DNA from: Acanthaster planci
Lineage: Eukaryota; Echinodermata; Asteroidea; Valvatida; Acanthasteridae
Reading direction: 5' to 3'
NCBI RefSeq assembly: GCF_001949145.1
Contig: NW_019091384.1
Coordinates: 222,418-235,243, forward strand
Length of the DNA: 12,826 nucleotides
The notes under the pieces were generated by a model, which made no database searches, had not been told where the DNA came from, and saw only the letters and a program-made list of their open reading frames with translations. The translations under genes and the position numbers were made by a program. Position 1 is the first letter of the stretch; each line of letters opens with the position of its first letter. This document shows, one piece after another, positions 1-12,826 of the stretch.

Positions 1-100
1 ATGGTGAATGTACATAACATGCAGAAGGAAAGGCCTACACACTGCTCTGAAACAAAATGGCTATCCACAGGAAGATCAGTGGTTATTTAAGAAAACAGAC

Positions 101-172
101 CTGTCGACAACCTTCTTGTGCAACTTTTTCCACTCGCTGAGAGACCCTGCGGATTCCACTTCTGCACCAAGT
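101..172 (-). CDS. Second LDH exon-5-like exon (duplicate or paralogue)
   Basis: Between acceptor tgtctgtatcag (AG at 173-174) and donor gtctgt, the strand reads LGAEVESAGSLSEWKKLHK then KVVD, ending with AG of a split codon exactly as exon 5 does. It aligns with IGSEVDPDKWKDLHKDVVE of exon 5, with about four extra residues before the Trp. Over the last eleven full codons seven residues are identical; all six of these that have synonymous codons use a different one. That pattern implies long coding constraint, not a recent copy or random similarity. With this acceptor the exon is 72 bp and symmetric (phase 2 to phase 2), so it could be spliced in frame after exon 5. The VPVWSG half of exon 5 is absent upstream of it, and no other LDH exon was seen between 173 and 6451. 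It may belong to a neighbouring LDH gene running off the left edge, be an alternative exon of this gene, or be a relic. Confidence 0.7.
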
Positions 173-686
173 CTGATACAGACATCCAAAGATAACACAG
201 ATAAATACAACTCTTCAGTCAGAGATAACAGTATTCCAAGGTAAAGTTGTCAAAAAATATCCATGGTAACATTCTGAAGTGTTCTCATTTCTGCAGACAG
301 GGAGCGTTTTTTTGTACCAATGTCACACAGTTTTGATATTCTGGATACCAGGTGGCGGAAACTGGTTGATGGATGGCCAACAATGTGGTTTCCTTTATGG
401 AAACTAGACTTGCCACTGCATTTCAATGAAATGTCTCCCTCTACTTTATGTGGACTGCTCATAACACCATGCATACAGAGAAAAGTATCAAGCAGGCAAA
501 CTAGAAAAAAAGACCACAAACATGCATAAAAAAAGAACAGCACTGCCAAGTGGTTGGTGCATCTCCTTTGTATTTGGAATACACTGTACTACAGGTAGAG
601 CTCAACCAATATGAATGAAGAATACTGTACCATGGATGTCAAATCAAGTCTGGACTTACAATGCCCCTCATCAGCCAACATGGGCC

Positions 687-872
687 ACTGAGGCCACCAG
701 CAGCCATCTTAGTACATGTACATGTATGTTACTGTGCTGAATACAAGGGCAATTAAAAGGCTTACTCATCATTGTAAACCAGATCATTCTTGGCATCAAC
801 AGTTACAATGGTATGCCAGCTAACGATCATCTTGGTAGCCAGCAAGGTCAGGTGGCTGCTGGTGGCTTCAGT
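687..872. repeat. 186-bp inverted-repeat unit, 23-bp arms
   Basis: Arms 687-709 and 850-872 are reverse complements at 21 of 23 positions (core ccaccagcagcca). The 140-bp centre includes two overlapping TACATGTA motifs. It could be a small MITE or a hairpin-forming pair; no target duplication is visible. Confidence 0.55.
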
Positions 873-1086
873 CGACACAAGAGCATTGTGAGTCCAATTT
901 TTTTTTAAATGACGTCCAACTCCGTGCACTATACAAGCACAGCAAGTACATCAGTAAACTGCACTGCAGGGGTGAAGTACATTGTACAGTTCATAAAGTA
1001 ATGACAAAACATGCAGGCCAACCATTCACCTCATTATGCATTATTCACTTTTGAGCGGTCAACTTGTTACACAGTGGGTGCTGAAT

Positions 1087-1447
1087 GAGCCATTTGCGAG
1101 TTAAATTTGAATAAAATCTGGCACACGGAGATATCTGATTGCACATAAATATAACAATTTGAATTCCCCAGACTAAAGACACTGTTGCTATACCTCGTGA
1201 TTCAGGGCAAGCTTTCGCATAGCAACCACCATCTCTGGAATGGACTGGTTCCTTTGAGCCCTTCTTATTCCTTGAAAACAGTGTATTGTTGCAAGGTGTC
1301 TCTTATGTAACTAAGAAAAAGCTTGCCCCAAATCATGAGGTATAGCAACAGTGGTTTTAGTATAAAGAATTCAAGTTGTTATGTTCACGTGAATTAAAGA
1401 ACTCAGTGTACCAGATCGTTGTAAAAGTCAACTCGCAAAAAGGCTTA
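1087..1447. mobile_element. Fold-back (long-TIR) element, copy 1
   Basis: The two halves are diverged reverse complements. The left arm begins near gagccatttgcgagttaaat and the right arm, reverse-complemented, begins taagcctttttgcgagtt. Both arms share actgttgctatacctc and gggcaagctt in the same order, giving arms of roughly 130-140 bp around a loop of about 90 bp (near 1226-1314). No transposase and no convincing target duplication. A second copy at 2732-3088 has the same layout, which marks this as a dispersed family. Confidence 0.8.
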
Positions 1448-2298
1448 TTGTTCTTGTTCACAAATACATTTGTACATCACGTGCGGGTTATGCTTTGAGG
1501 ATGGCTTAAACCCCTTAGTGAATTTTTGTGTAAACACACTGAAATTCCAGCTACAAGCAGAGTTGAATCCTGATAAAGGCAAATTTGAATCCTTTCCAGA
1601 GAAATCAACTCTCTTTCTTGACCAGGAATTCAAGGATTAAAAGTCAGTGAGTCACTTTTCAAACCCTGAATATACATATAGTCTCTGCTCCAGACAAACA
1701 ATACAAAAATCAGAACATGAAACAAAGATTTCCCAATCACTTTTTCAATTTTTGCAGCTCCTCTTTGGCCGAGCTTCATAATGACATATTTTAAAGTACA
1801 TGTACCAAGCTGTGCATCTGTATTGTACATACATGTATATGTCATTACCCAGTTTGCTTATTAGTAACAAGTGCTGTTTAATATTGAGTTCTACACGAAC
1901 ATGTCCGACGACTTAACTCTTAAAAGAAGGTGCTCCAGACGTCATAAATGCAAACAAAACAAACAAAGGAAACAGAGATAAAAAGAAAACAAGTACATGT
2001 ATGTAATCTAAAAATGAAAAACAAAATGGCAAACAGTGCACTAGTACAATGCGAGCAACTACAACCTTCAAAATAAAGGGACTTGTTAAATCCAGTGCAC
2101 TGCTACAGAGGTCAAACACTGTCCAAACGGCTACCACCAGGTGCAGCGTACATGTCTAGATGAGAGGTACGTGTAGCGGTAGTGGAACATGGCTAGTGGC
2201 TCTTATAGTCTCCCATTTACAGCGTCAGCCATAACTATTGAGACCTAACCTTTTTCCAGCAAAACTCAACGAAATGCTACACAGCATTTACTGCACCC

Positions 2299-2722
2299 TT
2301 AACCCCTTCGCGTCGGGACGCGGCTAGAGCCGCCGTAAAAATTGAGATCCTCGGCCTGCTTTTCAGCTATTATTCTTGGCCCACACTCAAGCGAACACGG
2401 TGAAAGAAGGCAGACCCTGGCTCTTCTATATATGGTGATTGGCCTTTGTGTATAGCCCAGAAATGAAAAGACTGAATTTGCATCATAATCACCAGCTTCA
2501 CAATAGTCCCCACAATGAAAAGAGGCAACGGGAATGTGGAAGCGTGAGTAGAGCCACATGCCACCGAACAATGAGCCTTTTCACTGCGTAATTCAAAGCG
2601 TGCAGAGCACGCAGGGCCACAAACCGAAAATTTGCGGTTTGGCAGGTGGCCTTCGTGGCCAAGCAAAGCTGGAATTCTTGAAGTCGGCTTTCGGAAAGAA
2701 ATTCCCGTCGTCAAGGGGTTAA
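2299..2722. mobile_element. piggyBac-like MITE, 416 bp, TTAA-flanked
   Basis: TTAA occurs at 2299-2302 and 2719-2722. The sequence between starts CCCCTTCGCGTCGGGA and its reverse complement starts CCCCTTGACGACGGGA, matching at 13 of 16 positions. A TTAA target duplication with CCC-starting inverted ends is the piggyBac signature. At 416 bp it is far too short for a transposase (usually about 550-600 residues), so it is non-autonomous. The interior is richer in G+C and CpG than its surroundings. A minus-strand open frame of 114 codons crosses most of it (2370-2714) but has no transposase resemblance that I recognise. Confidence 0.8.
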
Positions 2723-2731
2723 ACAGCCCGG

Positions 2732-3088
2732 TAATAAGCCTTTTGCGAGTTAAATTTGAATAAAATCTGGTACACTGAGTCCTCTAAATTCATATGAACA
2801 TAATTTGAATTCTCCGTATTAAAGACACTGCTGCTATACCTCACAATTTTAGGCAAGCTGTTACTATGTTACATACACGTAAGAGACGCCTTGCGACAAT
2901 ACAGTGTTTTCATTGGATAAGAAGGGCACAAAGGAACCAGTCCATTCCAGAAATGGTGGTCCCCATGCAAACGCTTGCCCTGAATCATGAGGTATAACAA
3001 GAGTGTATTTAGTCTGGGGAATTCATATTGTTGTGTCTATAACTCAGTGTGCCGGATTTAATTCAAATTTAACTTGCAAAAGCCTTAT
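2732..3088. mobile_element. Fold-back (long-TIR) element, copy 2, inverted
   Basis: The ends read taataagccttttgcgagt on the left and, reverse-complemented on the right, taaggcttttgcaagt; both continue taaatttgaat and reach acactgagt, so the outer ~50 bp are well conserved. Reversed, the whole element aligns with 1087-1447, including the central segment with ggaatggactggttccttt. It therefore lies in opposite orientation to copy 1. It begins nine bases after the right TTAA of the piggyBac-like MITE. Confidence 0.8.
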
Positions 3089-5675
3089 TTACATGCAGTG
3101 TTATTTTAAATTGTGAGGAGGAGAACTTCATTCCCTTTAACTCTTAACCTGATTGCCCCAAGGAAAAGGGTTTGGTTGAGGCCTGTAATGGCTATAATCA
3201 AGACAATTAAACAGTGGGTGCATTCATTCAGTATTGTCTCTGAGAGTAAGCACTACTCCTAAAATGCTGCACAAAAAAGTCACTGCATAGCTGTGGAAAA
3301 CTGCTGTGAAATGTCAGCCATGTTATGCATGCATTTTTATCTTTCTTTTTTTTTTTTCAAATGAAACCTGGTCTGATTTAGTTAAAGGTGAGGGCAGTAG
3401 GCAGGCAAACATTACTGTACCCATCTGCTTTCTCCTCTTGACCTGTCTTGACGCTACAGTGAAGATATCATGGGAAAAAAATATCAGTTAAAAGCTTACG
3501 TGTAGGTGGTACATATAGGAGGCTTCAAGCCAATGCAAGTGAATGCAGGGTTCCCTCAAGGTTGCATTTTCAAAGGCAGGTGAAATGTAGATCACATCTG
3601 AACTATTTGGGGGCTGCCGTATCGGCACAATCTAGCTGGTACGGGAAAACAAACTTTTACTTAATCTCTGAAAAAACAATCTATTCATTTTTGCAGTTAA
3701 GGTTTTATGCGGATTTTAAGTACTTTGTATATGTGTAGTGTCTAAACCAGTCAGTCGGCACGGGTGGTTTATTGTCACAATCACAGCTTCACTGTGATGC
3801 ATACATACATATAGACAGAGCGTTAATAAAAGTCAAATATGGGTAAATTGCTACAAATCAGTGCAAACAGGTGTACACTGCTGTTGGAGCTATTCCTGGA
3901 CTTCTGTAGAAGGGCAATTCTCCATGGGTTGTTGGACACGGGATTGAAAATTCAAATGTGAAATTCTGTTTTGAAATTTAAAGATAATGCGTATCGTAGG
4001 AGTGATTCCTGTAAAACCTTATGACATCACTGAAACACCTGTCTTTAGGGGATTTGTGGGAAAAAATGGGCTTCAAAGTGAATAAAGATAAAAATCAGTG
4101 CATATGGCACATACACTAATTGAACAGACTTGTTGCATGCATAATGCTTATCACTAAAAACAAGGCCTTCAAAGGGCAACTGATAATGTGTAAATGTTGA
4201 AACTTAAAGTACAATACGATCAGGGGCCATTCGAAAGTTTTGTGTTCAAATTTCAATTCTTTTCAATTTTTTTGATCCACCCACCCATTCCCATTTTCAT
4301 TGAAAAAAAAAAAGGTTTTGATAAGTATTATACACTGGTGGTTGCCATGTTAAATGCCGCGCTGTAATTGCACGGACAAATTCTCATTGAAGTGCTCCTG
4401 ATATAGCATTCTTACTTTTTAACAAGCCAAGCTGTTCCCTTAATTATGTACATTTGAACTTTGGATTTGGCACTCTTGTTTACAGCACTTTCAAGTTCCA
4501 GAGAAAAATGTGCAAAATGTTGACGTGAGATATTTAGTATTTGCGCAATGATACATCAGCTGGAATGGAGTTCCAACACGGTAACAACAGAGTGCTGTGT
4601 AATGCAACCCAAAAAGCAAACCATCAGCTGCTGTCCTTGTACACGTACATGTAGTCTTGGCTTCAAGTGGGTGAACAGTCCAGTGGTAAATGAAATTTTT
4701 AATCATTCTGTGAGTACATGTACATGAAAACAAAGTTTAAGAAGATCACAAAAAGGATTCTTGGTGTGGCATGTAGTTCTTGTAAAAGATCAATTTCTTT
4801 TTCTTTTTGTTCTAATGAAAAGTTGGTTTTGATCTTCAGTTATCTACATGTACCTTGACACACCCTCCATTTTGAAACATGAAAAAATTGAAATGTTAAA
4901 ACATGGAAACTTTTGAATACCCCCTTACTTTAAACTCAAGAAAGAATGAAATCCATGATTTTAACATCTCATGGCTTTTAGTGTGAGTAACAGTGTTAGT
5001 CCAAATTCTTGCAAACACTGTAAGTAACCGAATGCATATGTTTCCACAATGAGAATTTTCTTTATTGAAGTTTTGAGTATGTGTTAATGACAGTTAGGTT
5101 CCCGGTAACAAAACAACACTTAAGCTTCACCAGCAGTAGGAGAATCATAGATCAAGGAATGACTCAAAGTCTCTCCAACTGTACATGTACCAGTAACCAT
5201 GGTAACTTTTAAATTCCATAGAATAGCATCATGAGTACTGCTGACCAACTACGGCCATTGTTAATGTAGCATTGACTGATGATGAGTGCAAGACAAAATT
5301 AGGATGACTGCACCCTTCATCAGAGGGATTTTTGGTTATGGGTACAGTATGTGTGAGGTAATGTGACACAGACCTGGGGAAAGAGTTTTTATACCCATGA
5401 TGATCCTTTAGTTCATGGTACATGTACATGTATGTAACATAAATGTACGTGTAAATACATGTATCTAGTACCTTGCCAGATGTCAGATTTGACGAGTTAA
5501 AATTTGTTCATTGCTAACAAAATTAAGCAAATTAACAACTTGAAATGTTATGAACAAATAGCAAACAATAAGTTTTGTTACTTCAAAATGCAAACTCATT
5601 TATGTATTGTACTTCTTTTCAAAAGCACAATTACATTTACATGAATTTTCTCTGGGCTGTTATCTGCTTCTAAAA

Positions 5676-5837
5676 TGAGCCAGTTCAGTATTTCAAAAAG
5701 CGAAGGTCTTTCCGGAACAAAGCATGTGCTTGAGTCAGCATATGGCTGTGCTGATAGGACAGGCAATCTCGCGCTCACGAGCTGTTCCTGAATAGCCTCA
5801 TGCTGGGCATGCACTCTTGAAATACGGAACTGGCTCA
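5676..5837. repeat. 162-bp inverted-repeat unit, 21-bp arms
   Basis: Arms 5676-5696 (tgagccagttcagtatttca...) and 5817-5837 are reverse complements at 20 of 21 positions. The centre has more CpG than its surroundings (gcgctcacgag). A minus-strand open frame (5596-5850) crosses the unit but resembles nothing I know. Confidence 0.55.
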
Positions 5838-6451
5838 CTGATGACAGCATGCCAGTACATGTATGTGCCCATTTGTTTCACACGGATCCGGATCGCCATC
5901 AGTGGCTGGGTCACTGACACCAGAACCCGCCTAATGGATAGTGCGAACCAGCTGTGGAATCGCTGATCGAGATCTGTTTGATACAAACAGGTGCTTTATA
6001 GTAGGCTAAATATTGAGTACTCTATACATCTAAGTGTAATATTCTCAAAATGCACTGTACATTCAAAAGTCTCAGCAAGTTATTCAACGATTTACAGGTA
6101 CAGGTAAACACTGGTAAAAGTCAATGGACCCTTGTCTTAAAATCTGAATTGCATATATAAATGAAAAATACAAATAACCATTAATTCTAATACAACATTA
6201 AATTCATGTACAACTGACGTGAGCAGAAACAAAACTGTATACATGTCCAGTGTGGCATTTCTACAAGGGAGAGAAGAAACTGTTAGGGTAACGGTGTGGG
6301 TCATGCCAAAGTAAAAGTACCATTGTGTACGCAATTGGAGGAAAACACAAAGTGGTCAGTTGCAATGCATTCCAACTAAAACCTGCACTTAATAGAACAT
6401 TAACGCTAAAAGCCAACTTACGGAAAGAGAGAGCTGAATGCATTGGCTTAC

Positions 6452-11681
<5,230 letters not shown>

Positions 11682-11712
11682 GGTAACACAGACTTCAAAC
11701 TTCCAGATGCCT
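11682..11712 (-). other. LDH 5' leader with possible splice acceptor
   Basis: Upstream of the ATG the minus strand reads gtaattttccag followed by GCATCTGG and 29 bases to the start codon. This fits a 3' splice site (AG at 11711-11712) joining a non-coding first exon to exon 1. A separate leader exon is common in animal LDH genes. Inferred only from the acceptor-like sequence. Confidence 0.4.
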
Positions 11713-12742
11713 GGAAAATTACATCAAAAATCTGAGTCAGATAAACAAAAAAAGGGCAAAGCAGGAACAAAATGTCTTCTTCTCTATTCTGTGTAGGGAA
11801 AATGTTTGACCTTCAATCCTCACAGATATTGTGGTCACTTCTTCATTATATTTTTCTGTCCTAAAATCATGAAATTAGAGACAATTGTTACTCTATAAAT
11901 AATCCAAACTGCTGGATTGTCAGCAATTTCACTGTTTTGAGACTGTCTTCGTAGATCCAGCTACATGTATATTGTATGCATTAACTATCCCCCCCCCTGT
12001 CCATCCTCATGTGCTGCCCAAGGTCTTACAAAGAAGTCAGGGTCTTATCGCATTCATCAAGCCCTGGGTGGACATTTTGGTGTTTCATAGAACTAAATTT
12101 ACTAACCAAAGGCAAAATAGATGGAAAAGCGGCCTGCTTCTGTGGGGCCCTATCCGTCGAATGCAACAGCTCCAGATCAGTTTGCCAAACAGTCGGCATT
12201 GCCTTTTTGTACCCTACTGTATGTACCGTAGTTTTATGTACACGTACATGTACATACCAGTACATGGACAAAGACACATTTTGCTGACCTTGATTCCAGC
12301 ACTTTTTTGAGGGGGGGAGAGAGATTTATACCCATAAGAGATTTTTTAAAAGGGAAATAAAGTCTTAGGTGCATTCATACATGTATCAGACTGGTCATAT
12401 TCCTAATTACAATTTTGCAGATTGGTGCAATAAAGGTAGACAGCAACCAGCCTAAAGCATTGTGTGAATAAATTGTGTCTACATGTACATTTTCTTTTAC
12501 TGACCTTTACATGTAGCTCTGGAGGATTTTTTTCTATTGAGAAAAAGGTCTGAAACTGTAAAATGGTATGATTTGTGAATATATTTACAAAGTCAAAATG
12601 ACAATATTGGCACAGAAAAGCACAAAGCTCTGTTGTGGTGGAAATTCCCCAGTCACTGCACGTTCAGTGTGGTAAGTTGGTAAAATTTTAGTTCTAGTCA
12701 CATGTAAATTAAGCCAGTCTACCACACAGAGGGATCCTAATA
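11713..12742. other. LDH upstream or first-intron DNA
   Basis: No coding sequence was recognised; the overlapping frames near 11972-12310 look like nothing known and have no splice context. It contains a run of nine C at 11989-11997, a G run near 12311, and TACATGTA motifs near 11963, 12246, 12378, 12480 and 12508. If the acceptor at 11711-11712 is used, most of this is a non-coding first intron. Confidence 0.4.
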
Positions 12743-12786
12743 CGATGCTTTTAGCGTCGATCTGCGCACTTCCGCATTTAAGAACG
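12743..12786. promoter_or_regulatory. CpG cluster upstream of LDH, possible promoter or first exon
   Basis: Six CpG dinucleotides fall within 44 bases, in a window where CpG is otherwise sparse outside exons and transposon-like elements. On the minus strand it contains GCGGAAGTGCG, which resembles an ETS-family site. It lies about 1.06 kb upstream of the LDH start codon, a reasonable distance for a leader exon and promoter. No TATA box or clear donor could be assigned. Confidence 0.25.
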
Positions 12787-12826
12787 AGGCTGTATGTGTC
12801 AGCTTCAATTCTTAATACAATCAGAT

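Larger units (their letters stand above)
173..6451. other. Non-coding, element-rich DNA left of LDH exon 5
   Basis: Either a very long LDH intron 5 (at least 6.2 kb) or intron plus intergenic DNA. I looked on the minus strand for the expected following exons (AYE..K.KGYTSWAIG, then the C-terminal SLP..LG region) and for LDH exons 1-4 of a second gene, and saw none. What it does hold: inverted-repeat units at 687-872 and 5676-5837, the fold-back pair at 1087-1447 and 2732-3088, and the piggyBac-like MITE at 2299-2722. The stretches 3090-4600 and 5860-6450 contain nothing recognisable beyond A/T runs. Confidence 0.6.

Noticed and set aside
8-244. Plus-strand 78-codon frame at the left edge
   Set aside because: It is the antisense shadow of the LDH-like exon at 101-172.
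250-549. Minus-strand frame of 99 codons with a hydrophobic start
   Set aside because: The hydrophobic stretch comes from A/T-rich runs; no homology or splice signals support a gene.
1630-1845. Minus-strand frame containing FVWSRDYMYIQGLKS, reminiscent of LDH VPVWSGxxxAGVxL
   Set aside because: No splice acceptor lies before it, the glycine is replaced, flanking residues do not align with LDH, and it reads through TACATA repeats. Treated as chance.
2370-2571. FWAIHKGQ in a minus-strand frame, suggesting the missing LDH GYTSWAIG exon
   Set aside because: Only W-A-I matches, it lies inside the piggyBac-like MITE, and the surrounding residues are unlike LDH.
5596-5986. Two overlapping minus-strand frames of 84 and 62 codons
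   Set aside because: No family resemblance and no splice context; they coincide with the inverted-repeat unit at 5676-5837.
11989-11997. Run of nine C (and a G run near 12311)
   Set aside because: Simple homopolymers with no neighbouring structure that would give them a role.
11972-12310. Plus-strand frame of 112 codons upstream of LDH, with overlapping frames on both strands
   Set aside because: Three frames are open at once, the composition is unremarkable, the frame ends in TACATGTA-derived residues, and no known family is recognised.

Overview
This is animal genomic DNA, about 60% A+T, carrying one recognisable gene. On the minus strand lie the first five coding exons of an L-lactate dehydrogenase (LDH), joined by four introns with GT-AG ends and consistent phases. 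Together they encode residues 1-238 plus two bases of codon 239; an animal LDH is usually about 332-335 residues. All catalytic residues expected in this part are present. The C-terminal third (from the segment after helix 'DKWKDLHKDVVER') was not found in the rest of the window. Large introns, several fold-back/MITE-like elements and a great excess of the palindrome TACATGTA suggest a marine invertebrate. A cnidarian or an invertebrate deuterostome fits, but I cannot fix the phylum.

Layout, right to left in the direction of transcription. 11711-12826: upstream DNA; the far right end holds a small CpG cluster that may mark the promoter or first non-coding exon. 11550-11681: exon 1 (start codon, Rossmann GxGxxG). 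Intron 1 (1256 bp) has many TACATGTA motifs, an imperfect palindrome and a weak MITE candidate. 10176-10293: exon 2. Intron 2 (2347 bp) contains a 26-bp perfect inverted repeat bounding 908 bp, a fold-back element and a local direct duplication. 7718-7828: exon 3 (specificity Gln, mobile-loop Arg). 6809-7045: exon 4 (Asn140, Asp168, Arg171, His195). 6452-6569: exon 5.

Left of exon 5 are about 6.3 kb with no exon I recognise. They hold two inverted copies of a roughly 360-bp fold-back element, a 416-bp piggyBac-like MITE with TTAA on both sides, and two smaller inverted-repeat units. At the left edge (101-172) is the main surprise. On the same strand there is a second exon homologous to the end of LDH exon 5, with its own splice signals and the same ending phase. 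Its protein sequence is conserved while its synonymous sites are saturated. It is either a duplicated/alternative LDH exon or the visible edge of a second LDH gene whose upstream exons are not where a simple tandem copy would place them.

No rRNA, tRNA, CRISPR or other protein gene could be supported. Most other open frames are short and low-complexity, several simply reading through TACATGTA runs.
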